The notes beneath the pieces were generated by a model. The model made no database searches. It was not told the origin of the DNA and saw nothing but the letters and a program-made list of their open reading frames with translations. A stretch of 64,000 nucleotides of DNA. Source: Marimicrobium sp913061115 (lineage in GTDB: Bacteria; Pseudomonadota; Gammaproteobacteria; Pseudomonadales; Halieaceae). Location of the stretch: assembly GCF_047729875.1 (NCBI RefSeq), contig NZ_CP159826.1, positions 620,001 through 684,000 on the forward strand, given 5' to 3'. A program made the position numbers and the translations under genes. This document shows, in pieces, positions 1 to 8,731 of the stretch; within the stretch, counting starts at the first letter, position 1, and every line of letters starts with the position of its first letter.

Positions 1-1088
1 AGCATATGCTACAGGGCAAATGGGTGTTGGCAGTGTCTGGCACTCATGGCAAAACCACCACTAGTAGCATGCTGGCCTGGATACTGGAATACGCAGGGAT
101 GGCGCCGGGCTTTCTCATTGGTGGAGTGCCTGCGAATTTTGGCGTCTCGGCGCGCTGTGGTGATTCGGATTTTTTTGTGGTTGAGGCCGATGAGTACGAC
201 ACTGCATTTTTTGATAAACGGTCCAAATTTGTTCACTATCGTCCGCGCACCTTGACGATTAATAATCTGGAGTTCGATCATGCCGACATTTTCGATAATT
301 TGGCGGCAATTCAGCGCCAGTTTCACCATGTCGTGCGCTGCGTCCCCGGTGAGGGACTGATTGTGTGCCGCCATGCCGTTCAGGCTATAGAGGACACGCT
401 GGCCATGGGTTGCTGGACGCCCACAACGTCTTTTGGCATCGGCGAGAACAGCACTGCTGACTGGAGTGCACAACTGCTGGCAGAAGACGGTTCGGCATTT
501 CGTGTGGCGTTTGGTGGCGGCGAGGCCAGAGATGTCTATTGGTCACACTGTGGCCGTCACAATGTTGAAAATGCGCTTGCCGCCCTCGTGGCGGCGCGAC
601 ATGCCGGTGTTACACCGGATGTGGCAGTGGCAGCCCTCGAAGAATTCCAGGGTGTCAAACGCCGACTGGAATTGTTGGGTAGGCCCGGCGATGTGGCGCT
701 GTACGATGATTTTGCTCATCACCCGACGGCTATTGCGACGACTTTGCAGGGGCTGCGCGCGCGCGCCGGAAGTGGTCGCGTCATTGCACTGATAGAGCCC
801 CGCTCCAATACCATGCGCATGGGTGAGCATCGACAACAGCTGGCGGCGGCCACTGCGGAGGCCGATTCGGTCTATTGGTTCCAGCCTGCGGGCATCGACT
901 GGTCGCTGGAATCGGTGGTAGCGGACAGTCCGGTGCCTGCGACGGTGATAGACGATGTGGACGCGCTGGTGATGCGGGTTGCGGCTGAGGTCGTTGCCGG
1001 TGATCAGGTTGTCATTATGAGCAATGGTGGCTTTGGTGGTATTCACCAGAAACTTCTGAATCACTTGCAGGATGTAGCATCCCTATGA
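1..1088 (+). CDS. mpl: UDP-N-acetylmuramate:L-Ala-gamma-D-Glu-meso-DAP ligase (5' end outside window)
   Basis: Murein tripeptide ligase, a cytoplasmic recycling enzyme that joins the tripeptide L-Ala-D-Glu-mDAP recovered from peptidoglycan to UDP-MurNAc using ATP. The visible part opens just before the Mur-ligase P-loop GTHGKTTT and continues with the Mpl signature EADEYDTAFFDKRSKF, then DDFAHHPTA and EPRSNTMRMG of the C-terminal domains. The reading frame is open to the left edge, and Mpl proteins are about 450 residues, so roughly 90-100 N-terminal residues lie outside the window. The stop overlaps the next ATG as ATGA, suggesting translational coupling to the RND gene. Family assignment is secure. 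Confidence 0.95.
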   Translation, partial: HMLQGKWVLAVSGTHGKTTTSSMLAWILEYAGMAPGFLIGGVPANFGVSARCGDSDFFVVEADEYDTAFFDKRSKFVHYRPRTLTINNLEFDHADIFDNLAAIQRQFHHVVRCVPGEGLIVCRHAVQAIEDTLAMGCWTPTTSFGIGENSTADWSAQLLAEDGSAFRVAFGGGEARDVYWSHCGRHNVENALAALVAARHAGVTPDVAVAALEEFQGVKRRLELLGRPGDVALYDDFAHHPTAIATTLQGLRARAGSGRVIALIEPRSNTMRMGEHRQQLAAATAEADSVYWFQPAGIDWSLESVVADSPVPATVIDDVDALVMRVAAEVVAGDQVVIMSNGGFGGIHQKLLNHLQDVASL

Positions 1089-3664
1089 ATGCATCACTTT
1101 CGTCTTTTTACGATGTTCTGGTGCTGCGCCGTCCGTGGCTATCCCTGCTTCTAGTGGTGCTGTTGCTGGCAGCAATGTCGACGCAACTGGACAAAATCAA
1201 AATCGATGCTTCTGCCGACTCCCTAATGTTGCAGGGTGACCCCTCTTTGGAGTTCTACCGGCAGGTCTCCAAAGAGTATAGCGCTGAAGACTTTGTGCTA
1301 ATTACTTGGCAGCCCAATGCACCGCTGTTGTCGCCGCAGTCGCTGGAACCACTGGGCGAGATGGCCGAGGCATTGAGGCGGCTAGACGGCGTATCTTCTG
1401 TTGTCACCATTTTGGATGTGCCGCTGTTGGAGAGTCCGCCCGTTACGCTGTCCGATATGATATCCGCTGATCCCCTGCCTACGCTGGAGCAGCCGGATCT
1501 GGATCTGGATATGGTGCTGCGAGAACTTACCACCAGTCCGATTTATGCCGATCTACTGGTGAGTCGTGACGGTCTCATCAGTGCTGTACAGATCAACCTG
1601 TATCGTGATGAGCTCTATTTCGAATTACTGGATACGCGTGAAGCCCTGCGGTCCAAGCGGAATAGTGAAAGTCTCTCCGCATCACAGCGCAGAGAGCTGG
1701 AGTCTATCGAGGCAGCGTTCAAGATTCGCTCGGCGGTTGTGCTGGAGCGTGATCAGCTATTGGTGCAAAACGTGCGGAAAATCGCTGCACAGTATACGGG
1801 TCATGCTCGATTGTTTGTCGGCGGCGTGCCGATGATTGCTGCAGACATGGTGAGCTTCGTCAGTAACGATCTAGTGGTTTTCGGCAGTGCGATTTTGGGC
1901 ATCATGATGGTGGCGCTGGCTATTATTTTTCGTCGTGTGCGTTGGGTTGTGATTCCACTGGTTACCTGTGCAGGGACGGTGCTGATCATGCTCGGTCTGC
2001 TCGGTGCACTGGACTGGCGCATGACGGTCATCTCGTCTAATTTTGTTGCGGTGTTACTCATCATTTCTCTGGCCATGGCTATCCACCTGATAGTGCGCTA
2101 CCGAGAGTTACATGCTGAGGATCCAGACGGAGATTTTCACGAGCGCGTGCTGCAGAGCATGAAGCTGATGGCGGTACCGTGTTTTTACACCGGTCTTACG
2201 ACGATAGTAGCCTTCATGTCTCTGGTGGTGTCGGGTATCCAGCCGGTCATCGATTTTGGCTGGATGATGACGGTGGGTGTGTGCGTGGCATTGCTGATGT
2301 CGTTTGTTGTTGTGCCCTGCCTGATGCTGGTTTGGCCAGAAGGTAGACCGCATCACCATTCGGGAAGCGATCCTGCGCTCACTGCGTTCTTCGCTCGTCT
2401 GACCGACCGGCATGGAAACAGTGTTTTGTTGGTCAGTGGCCTGTTGGTTGTTCTTGTCGTCGTCGGCATCAGTCGCCTTCAGGTAGAAAACCGCTTCATT
2501 GATTATTTCAAAAAAACGACGGAGATCTATCAGGGTATGGAGTTGCTGGACACCATGCTAGGCGGCACTATCCCTCTGGACATTATTATTTCGCCCCCCG
2601 ACAGGGACGCGCCATTACCGGGCTTAGAGAGGGTCGCGTCCAGCTCGGAACCGATACCAATATCCGCCGATGATCCCTTCGCCTTAGACGATGCGTTCGG
2701 TGACGATGACTGGGACGATGAGTTCGCAAATGACACGGATGAGTTCGCCACTTCAGCAGACAATTTTCAGCCCAGCTACTGGTTTAGTTTGGCGGGTATG
2801 CGCGAGCTTGATCGGGTGCACAACTACATCGACTCCTTGCCTGAGACAGGTAAAGTGCTGTCGTTGTCAACTGTGTTCGCGGTGGTGAAAGATTTGATGG
2901 GGCAAGATATCGGTGGCGTTGAACTGGCGATCGTACAAAAGAGCTTCCCCGATGATCTAAAAGAACTGATGGTCTCTCCTTATTTCTCTGAACAGAATGA
3001 ACAGGTGAGATTGACGGTGCGTGTGAGAGAAACCAGTAAAGACCTGCGCCGAGATGAGTTTCTGCGCGGCGTGCGTGAGCACCTTGAAGGGCCACTCGGT
3101 TTGGCGCCGGAGCGAATACAGTTCACCGGCATGTTGGTTCTTTATAATAATGTGTTACAAAGTCTGTTTCAGTCACAGATACTCACGCTTGGTGCCGTCT
3201 TTGGCGCCATTCTCATTATGTTCTTGCTGTTGTTTCGATCACTGTCTCTGGCTTTGATCACGTTGGCGCCCAATATGCTGGCCGCGGGCCTAGTATTGGG
3301 CGCTATGGGCCTTTTGGGTATTCCTTTGGATATCATGACGATTACTATCGCCGCTATCGTTGTGGGCATCGGTGTCGATGACTGCATTCATTACGTTCAT
3401 CGTTTTATCAAAGAGTTCGCGGTGGATCGGGACTACTGCGCCGCCATGTATCGCTGCCACAATAGCATCGGTCGTGCGATGTACTACACCACACTGACGG
3501 TAGTGGTCGGATTTTCGACTCTCACGCTATCCAATTTTAATCCCAGTATTTATTTTGGACTGCTCACCGTGCTGGCCATGGCGGCTGCGGTATTGGGTGC
3601 GTTGTTACTCCTGCCACGTTTAATTCTCGTATTTAAGCCCTTAGGTCCTGAGGGCACTGCGTGA
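1085..3664 (+). CDS. RND superfamily / MMPL-type exporter
   Basis: Large inner-membrane transporter of 859 residues with the RND duplication: one N-terminal helix, a periplasmic domain, a helix bundle (about 258-425), a second periplasmic domain (about 465-685) and a second bundle to the C terminus. GVDDCIHYVHR in the second bundle is typical of the MMPL/HpnN-like branch, whose members move lipids or hydrophobic molecules rather than drugs. The substrate cannot be read from the sequence. The second periplasmic domain carries a very acidic stretch at about residues 525-560 (DDAFGDDDWDDEF within it), which looks like a lineage-specific insertion. The start overlaps the mpl stop by 4 nt. Confidence 0.88.
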   Translation: MNASLSSFYDVLVLRRPWLSLLLVVLLLAAMSTQLDKIKIDASADSLMLQGDPSLEFYRQVSKEYSAEDFVLITWQPNAPLLSPQSLEPLGEMAEALRRLDGVSSVVTILDVPLLESPPVTLSDMISADPLPTLEQPDLDLDMVLRELTTSPIYADLLVSRDGLISAVQINLYRDELYFELLDTREALRSKRNSESLSASQRRELESIEAAFKIRSAVVLERDQLLVQNVRKIAAQYTGHARLFVGGVPMIAADMVSFVSNDLVVFGSAILGIMMVALAIIFRRVRWVVIPLVTCAGTVLIMLGLLGALDWRMTVISSNFVAVLLIISLAMAIHLIVRYRELHAEDPDGDFHERVLQSMKLMAVPCFYTGLTTIVAFMSLVVSGIQPVIDFGWMMTVGVCVALLMSFVVVPCLMLVWPEGRPHHHSGSDPALTAFFARLTDRHGNSVLLVSGLLVVLVVVGISRLQVENRFIDYFKKTTEIYQGMELLDTMLGGTIPLDIIISPPDRDAPLPGLERVASSSEPIPISADDPFALDDAFGDDDWDDEFANDTDEFATSADNFQPSYWFSLAGMRELDRVHNYIDSLPETGKVLSLSTVFAVVKDLMGQDIGGVELAIVQKSFPDDLKELMVSPYFSEQNEQVRLTVRVRETSKDLRRDEFLRGVREHLEGPLGLAPERIQFTGMLVLYNNVLQSLFQSQILTLGAVFGAILIMFLLLFRSLSLALITLAPNMLAAGLVLGAMGLLGIPLDIMTITIAAIVVGIGVDDCIHYVHRFIKEFAVDRDYCAAMYRCHNSIGRAMYYTTLTVVVGFSTLTLSNFNPSIYFGLLTVLAMAAAVLGALLLLPRLILVFKPLGPEGTA

Positions 3665-3710
3665 GTTGCCTTGGCGTTAAATTCGCACGAGCGCAGCGGC
3701 CCCGCGTCTG

Positions 3711-3992
3711 ATGGAGTGTCGAACAGACTGCGGCGCCTGTTGTATCGCTATTTCAATTCATCAGCCTTTTTACGCCATGCCAAACGGTAAGCCGGCTGGC
3801 GTGTCCTGTGTTCACTTAAGCCCGAGCATGCGCTGTATCTTGTTTGGCGATGCGCGACGTCCTGATTTGTGTGATGCTTTTAAAGCGGAACGCGAATTCT
3901 GCGGTGATAATCGTGAGCAGGCTTTGGTCCGGCTGGCCCAGCTTGAGCTGCAAAGTTTGCCAGACGCGCTGGCTCTCGAAGGTGACGTATGA
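3711..3992 (+). CDS. YkgJ-family cysteine-cluster protein
   Basis: Small 93-residue protein of the YkgJ/CxxxC(x)2CC family, thought to bind zinc or an iron-sulfur cluster. It opens with CRTDCGACC and has further cysteines in GVSCVHL, MRCILFG, PDLCDAF and REFCGDN, matching the family pattern. Biochemical function is unknown for the family. The stop overlaps the next ATG (ATGA), so it is probably co-translated with the LON-domain gene. No clear Shine-Dalgarno sequence precedes the chosen ATG, but the family motif begins immediately after it, which leaves little room for another start. Confidence 0.85.
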   Translation: MECRTDCGACCIAISIHQPFYAMPNGKPAGVSCVHLSPSMRCILFGDARRPDLCDAFKAEREFCGDNREQALVRLAQLELQSLPDALALEGDV

Positions 3993-4585
3993 CTGAGCTA
4001 TCGTTGTTTCCGCTGTCGGGGGTGTTGCTGCCCTTCGGCCGTATGCCGCTAAAAATCTTTGAACAGCGTTATCTCGATTTGGTGCGCGAAAGCATGAAGG
4101 CTGATACTCCCTTCGGTGTGGTGTGGATACGCCATGGCGGCGAAGTCGGGCAGCGTGGTCGTGCGGCACCTGAGTTGGGGGACTACGGCACCTGTGCCCG
4201 TATCGTGGACTGGGATCAACTGTCCAATGGCCTGCTTGGAATTACCATTGAAGGAGCCCAGCGCTTTGAGTTGCACAAGACGCACACGCGCTCTAATGGA
4301 TTAGTAGTGGGGCAAGTTGACCTGCAGCAGCCTACCGCTGCGACACCTTTATCTGAAGAGTGGCTGTCATTGCTGGACGTCTTACGCAGCCTCGAAACAC
4401 ATCCGCATGTGCAGCGTATGAATCTGCGTGTGGATTACAATGATGCCTGGCAGGTTGGTTATACCCTGTTGCAGCTGTTGCCGCTGGAGGAGTGTCTGAA
4501 GTACGAGTTACTGGGTATCGACAACATTGAGGGGTTGATGTCGGAGTTGCATCTGCTGCTGAACCAGATTAGTGGTGAGGACTAG
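3989..4585 (+). CDS. LON peptidase substrate-binding (LonN/PUA-like) domain protein
   Basis: Stand-alone LonN domain protein of 198 residues. The N terminus LFPLSGVLLPFGRMPLKIFEQRYLDL is the usual start of the Lon substrate-binding domain, but there is no AAA+ or protease domain. Such proteins are common in gammaproteobacteria and have no firmly established role; a substrate-recognition or adaptor function is possible. The gene is translationally coupled to the YkgJ-family gene (4-nt overlap) and converges on rnt with only about 20 bp between stops. Confidence 0.85.
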   Translation: MTELSLFPLSGVLLPFGRMPLKIFEQRYLDLVRESMKADTPFGVVWIRHGGEVGQRGRAAPELGDYGTCARIVDWDQLSNGLLGITIEGAQRFELHKTHTRSNGLVVGQVDLQQPTAATPLSEEWLSLLDVLRSLETHPHVQRMNLRVDYNDAWQVGYTLLQLLPLEECLKYELLGIDNIEGLMSELHLLLNQISGED

Positions 4586-4606
4586 TTGGGGCTTGTGCTC
4601 CTTGCT

Positions 4607-5242
4607 TTAGCTAAACTCGGGTAACCACCCGCCTGATTCTTTCCAACGATTGACGATGTCACAAAATAATTCTGCTGTGCGCTCCGCATCATAGGCAGCG
4701 GAGTGTGCTTCGTTGTTGTCAAAAGCAATGCCGGCTTCGGCGCAGGCCTTGGCCAAGACGGTTTGTCCGAAGGCTAAGCCGGCCAAAGTAGCAGTATCGA
4801 AAAATGAAAAGGGGTGGAACGGATTGCGCTTGATGCCGCAGCGCTCCGCCGCCGCAGTGATGAAGCCGGCGTCGAAGTGTGCATTGTGTCCGACGAGGAT
4901 CGCGCGGGTACATTGTCGGTCGCGGATCTCCTTACGAACGACGTTGAATAATTCTCCCAGCGCTTCTTCTTCTGTAACAGCCTCTCTAAAGGGGTGATAA
5001 GGGTCTATGCCGGTGAAATCCAACGCCGCTTGCTCGATGTTTGCGCCTTCAAAAGGCTGGATATGATAATTGTAGGTGCGGTGTACCGCCAATTGTCCGT
5101 CTTCGTCCATGCGTACGGTGGTCGCGCCCACTTCTAGCAAGGCATCGGTGCCGGCAACGAAGCCACCGGTCTCCACATCGATTATCACCGGTAGGAATCC
5201 GCGAAAGCGATCGTTGATCTCGTGCTCAGTAATACTTTTCAC
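4607..5242 (-). CDS. rnt: ribonuclease T
   Basis: 3'-to-5' exoribonuclease that trims tRNA CCA ends and matures stable RNAs, working as a dimer in the cytoplasm. The DEDDh motifs are visible: IIDVETGGF (Exo I), GHNAHFDAGF (Exo II) and HSAAYDAERTAELF (Exo III). The frame is open further upstream, but the best start is the GTG at 5242, which overlaps the pyrC stop as GTGA and gives 211 residues, close to the family length of about 215. It is therefore the second gene of a pyrC-rnt operon, a common gammaproteobacterial arrangement. Confidence 0.95.
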   Translation of the reverse strand: MKSITEHEINDRFRGFLPVIIDVETGGFVAGTDALLEVGATTVRMDEDGQLAVHRTYNYHIQPFEGANIEQAALDFTGIDPYHPFREAVTEEEALGELFNVVRKEIRDRQCTRAILVGHNAHFDAGFITAAAERCGIKRNPFHPFSFFDTATLAGLAFGQTVLAKACAEAGIAFDNNEAHSAAYDAERTAELFCDIVNRWKESGGWLPEFS

Positions 5243-6291
5243 ACGTCGGCTCCGGAATCGATTACCTGCCAGGCTACTGATTCGGCCGCGCGCAGCGGGG
5301 TCAGGGTGCCTGTTCCCAGAGGAATTTTTGCGGGGATATCCCAACTCTTTTTATGCAAGGTAATTGTGTCCTTATTACGCGGCATGCGGTAGAAATCTGC
5401 TCCGAAGTGGGACGCGAATGGTTCCAGTTTTTCAAGGGCGTTTAGCTGTTCAAAGATTTCAGTATAAAACTCTACTGCCGCATGGGCGGAGTAGATTCCG
5501 GCGCAGCCACAGCTGTTTTCTTTGCTGTCCGTGCTATGGGGCGCTGAATCTGTACCCAAGAAGAATTTAGAATTACCCGAAATAGCGGCTGCCTGCAGCG
5601 CCTCTTGATGGGTGTTACGCTTGAGCACGGGCAGGCAATAATAGTGGGGTCGAATGCCGCCCACCAGCATGTCGTTACGGTTAAACATTAAATGATGCGG
5701 TGTAATGGTAGCGGCGACATTCGTACCCGCAGCACTGACGAACTGCACGGCATCGGCAGTGGTGATATGTTCCAGCACGATACGCAGGGACGGGAAACGT
5801 GCTGCGATTGGTGCCAGATGTCGAGCAATGAAGACCTTTTCCCGATCGAAAATGTCGATGTCGCGATCAGTGACCTCGCCGTGAATCAATAAGGGTAGGT
5901 CAGCTTCTTCCATAGCGGCCAGAGTCGGAAAGAGTTTTTCCAGTTCAGCCACCCCTGCGGAAGAGTTGGTGGTTGCGCCCGCCGGGTATAATTTGATGGC
6001 ATGCACGCCATCAGTGGCGGCGGCCAGGCGAACCTCTGCCGCTGTGGTCTGGTCTGTGAGATAAAGTACCATCAGTGGTTCAAACTGCCGTGGCAGCGTA
6101 CTCATGGCCTCAATAATGCGATCACGATACGCGAGCGCCTGCGCAACAGTCGCTGCCGGGGGCACTATGTTGGGCATAATGACTGCTCGGCCGAAATAGC
6201 GAGCTAGGTCTGCACAGGTTCGCTGCAGGGCGGCCCCGTCTCTCAGGTGCACATGCCAGTCATCTGGGCGGGTAATGGTCAGTTCGATCAC
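5239..6291 (-). CDS. pyrC: dihydroorotase (type II)
   Basis: Third step of de novo pyrimidine synthesis: reversible cyclisation of N-carbamoyl-L-aspartate to dihydroorotate by a binuclear zinc enzyme. At 350 residues it has the length of the E. coli-type enzyme. Visible motifs are DWHVHLRDG (metal-binding HxH), HAIKLYPAG with the lysine that is carboxylated to bridge the metals, IHGEV, and GTDSAPH with the catalytic aspartate. First gene of the pyrC-rnt pair; the stops and starts overlap by 4 nt. Confidence 0.97.
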   Translation of the reverse strand: MIELTITRPDDWHVHLRDGAALQRTCADLARYFGRAVIMPNIVPPAATVAQALAYRDRIIEAMSTLPRQFEPLMVLYLTDQTTAAEVRLAAATDGVHAIKLYPAGATTNSSAGVAELEKLFPTLAAMEEADLPLLIHGEVTDRDIDIFDREKVFIARHLAPIAARFPSLRIVLEHITTADAVQFVSAAGTNVAATITPHHLMFNRNDMLVGGIRPHYYCLPVLKRNTHQEALQAAAISGNSKFFLGTDSAPHSTDSKENSCGCAGIYSAHAAVEFYTEIFEQLNALEKLEPFASHFGADFYRMPRNKDTITLHKKSWDIPAKIPLGTGTLTPLRAAESVAWQVIDSGADV

Positions 6292-6450
6292 GAGGAACCT
6301 TATAGCTTAAAAAAACAGATTAAGATTCTACCACAGAAGAGGGTAGACTCTTTACAGCGTGGCCTCCTTTAAGGGCTTAGGGACTGGGAATTGAGACCTC
6401 CCAGCGTTAGAATGTTCGCCCACTTTGATCCTAGCTCCGAGGAGCCTCAA

Positions 6451-7671
6451 ATGTCAGATGTAAATAAGGTTGTGTTGGCCTATTCCGGCGGTCTGGATAC
6501 GTCAGTCATTGTGCGTTGGTTGCAGGACAATTACGCCTGCGAAGTGGTGACGTTTACTGCCGATATTGGCCAGGGTGAGGAAGTCGAGCCCGCACGTGCC
6601 AAGGCTGAGGCGATGGGCGTCAAAGAAATCTATATCGATGACCTGCGTGAAGAATTTGTACGTGATTTTGTTTTCCCCATGTTTCGCGCCAATACCATCT
6701 ATGAAGGAGAGTACCTGCTCGGGACCTCTATTGCGCGACCGCTCATCGCCAAGCGCCTGATAGAAATAGCGAATGAAACCGGCGCCGATGCAATCTCGCA
6801 CGGTGCCACGGGCAAAGGCAATGATCAGGTGCGTTTTGAGCTGGGTGCCTACGCCTTGAAGCCGGGGATTCAGGTGATTGCCCCTTGGCGGGAATGGGAT
6901 CTGAGCTCACGCGAATCGCTGATGGCTTATTGTGAAACGCATGACATTCCGGTGGATTATGCCAGTGCGAAGAAAAAATCCCCTTACTCGATGGACGCTA
7001 ACTTGCTGCATATCTCCTATGAGGGCGATCTGCTGGAGAATCCTTGGAACGAGCCCGAAGAGTCCATGTGGCGCTGGAGTGTCAACCCGGAGGCCGCACC
7101 GGACAGTGCGACCTATATAGAACTTGAATTTGAGCGCGGCGACATCGTCGCTATCGATGGCCAGACGATGACCCCAGCGACCGTCCTGGAGCAGCTGAAT
7201 AAAGTCGGCGGCGCGAATGGCATAGGCCGCGATGATATTGTTGAAAACCGTTACGTGGGTATGAAATCTCGCGGTTGCTATGAAACGCCTGGCGGTACAA
7301 TTATGCTCAAGGCCCATCGTGCAATCGAATCTATTACGTTAGATCGTGAGGTTGCACATCTCAAGGATGAACTCATGCCGCGTTATGCGCTAATGATTTA
7401 TAACGGCTATTGGTGGTCGCCGGAACGCAAGATGTTGCAAGCGGCGATCGATGATTCCCAGGCGGTTGTTAATGGTACGGTGCGGCTAAAGCTTTATAAG
7501 GGTAATGTGATGGTTGTGGGACGTCAGTCTGAAGATAGTCTGTTTGATGAGAGCATTGCCACGTTTGAGGACGATGCCGGGGCTTACAATCAGGCAGATG
7601 CAGAGGGTTTTATTAAACTGAACGCACTGCGAATGCGCATTGCTGCAGACAAAGGACGTTCGCCGCAGTAG
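6451..7671 (+). CDS. argG: argininosuccinate synthase
   Basis: Condenses citrulline and aspartate with ATP in arginine biosynthesis. The protein begins MSDVNKVVLAYSGGLDTS, with the PP-loop ATP-binding motif SGGLDTS, and later has SHGATGKGNDQVRFE, which contacts citrulline and aspartate. The start at 6451 is preceded by GGAG about 8 nt upstream and gives 406 residues, the usual length; the longer open frame to 6391 has no family similarity and was not used. It stands alone, divergent from pyrC. Confidence 0.97.
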   Translation: MSDVNKVVLAYSGGLDTSVIVRWLQDNYACEVVTFTADIGQGEEVEPARAKAEAMGVKEIYIDDLREEFVRDFVFPMFRANTIYEGEYLLGTSIARPLIAKRLIEIANETGADAISHGATGKGNDQVRFELGAYALKPGIQVIAPWREWDLSSRESLMAYCETHDIPVDYASAKKKSPYSMDANLLHISYEGDLLENPWNEPEESMWRWSVNPEAAPDSATYIELEFERGDIVAIDGQTMTPATVLEQLNKVGGANGIGRDDIVENRYVGMKSRGCYETPGGTIMLKAHRAIESITLDREVAHLKDELMPRYALMIYNGYWWSPERKMLQAAIDDSQAVVNGTVRLKLYKGNVMVVGRQSEDSLFDESIATFEDDAGAYNQADAEGFIKLNALRMRIAADKGRSPQ

Positions 7672-7740
7672 ACCGGCTTTACCATAACAAGCGCGCAGAT
7701 GGCGCATCCCTGGCGACATTATCGAGGGTGGAATAATCGG

Positions 7741-8523
7741 ATGAGCAAGATTTTGAGAATGGAAGAAGTCGACGGTGTCACTTTTGAGTTGCGGCCGAAC
7801 CTGCGGCAGCCCACTCAGGCTGGACGCGTTTGTTTGCGCAAAACACCAAAATTAATCGAGCGGTACAATGCCCTCGCACTGGAGCTGCAAGGCTGCAATA
7901 TGGTGGAGGTAGGTATAGATCAAGGCGGCGGCACTGCGTATTTCACCAAGCTGCTGCGACCTAAAGCGCTGCTGGGTATTGAGCTTTCCTCTGAGCCGGT
8001 CTGCTCGTTGCAGTCTTTTTTGGAAGAACACGACAAGAAAAAGTGTGTTGATGTTCGCTGGGGAGTAGATCAGTCGGACACCCAGAAAGTGCCGGAACTC
8101 GTACAGGAAGTATTTGGTGATGAATACCTTGATGTAGTGGTGGATGATGCGAGCCATCTCTACGGCCCTTCGGTTGCGACGTTTGAGATGCTTTTCCCCC
8201 GTCTGCGTCAGGCAGGTGTTTATATTATTGAAGATTGGTCAGCGGATCACCTGATAGAACGCAGGTTGATGGAAGAGGCGGCGAGTGACCCCGAAGATTT
8301 TGCGCGACGAGTTGCGGTAGCGGGGGATGTGGTTCAGAAAACCCCGTTCAGTATGTTGATAGCTCAGTTGGTGGTAGCATCCGCTCGAAATCCCGACTGG
8401 ATTCCTCTGGTGCGTGTAGCCAGAGGCATTTGCGAAGTTCGCCGCGGCATAGCACCTATCGCATCGGGTACACCGCTACGGGATTACCTAGGAGAACTTG
8501 GCCAGTCGATGTTCAATGTGTGA
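7741..8523 (+). CDS. SAM-dependent methyltransferase-like protein
   Basis: Protein of 260 residues with a Rossmann-type SAM-binding pattern: VEVGIDQGGGTAYF followed by GIELSS at the end of strand 2, and DVVVDDASHLYG plus GVYIIEDW in the positions usual for the CmcI/rhamnosyl-O-methyltransferase-like (Methyltransf_24) group. The substrate is unknown. The start ATG at 7741 follows GAGGGTGGA; an in-frame ATG at 7699 is less likely. No neighbour indicates a pathway: argG lies 70 bp upstream and the next gene, dnaE2, is on the other strand. Confidence 0.75.
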   Translation: MSKILRMEEVDGVTFELRPNLRQPTQAGRVCLRKTPKLIERYNALALELQGCNMVEVGIDQGGGTAYFTKLLRPKALLGIELSSEPVCSLQSFLEEHDKKKCVDVRWGVDQSDTQKVPELVQEVFGDEYLDVVVDDASHLYGPSVATFEMLFPRLRQAGVYIIEDWSADHLIERRLMEEAASDPEDFARRVAVAGDVVQKTPFSMLIAQLVVASARNPDWIPLVRVARGICEVRRGIAPIASGTPLRDYLGELGQSMFNV

Positions 8524-8731
8524 CGCATTGATAGCTTTTTGGTCGCAGAAGAGTGTAGCGTTGATTAGTAAGTAGTTCTGCTAACCGCTAACGCAATAGC
8601 GCCGGTGGATGAATGAGTGTCTATATTTCGTCAGGTGGACGCAGAGGGTTTATTCAAAGAAAAATTGATAAGGCGCGTGCCAGATAGGAATTCCAATGAT
8701 ATCGTTCGTGAACTTGGCAGCATCCAATGCA

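Noticed and set aside
6327..6347. Hairpin TCTACC-N9-GGTAGA between pyrC and argG, considered as a terminator or attenuator
   Set aside because: Only 6 bp with mixed composition and no clean T-run; upstream genes diverge from it, so a terminator is not needed.
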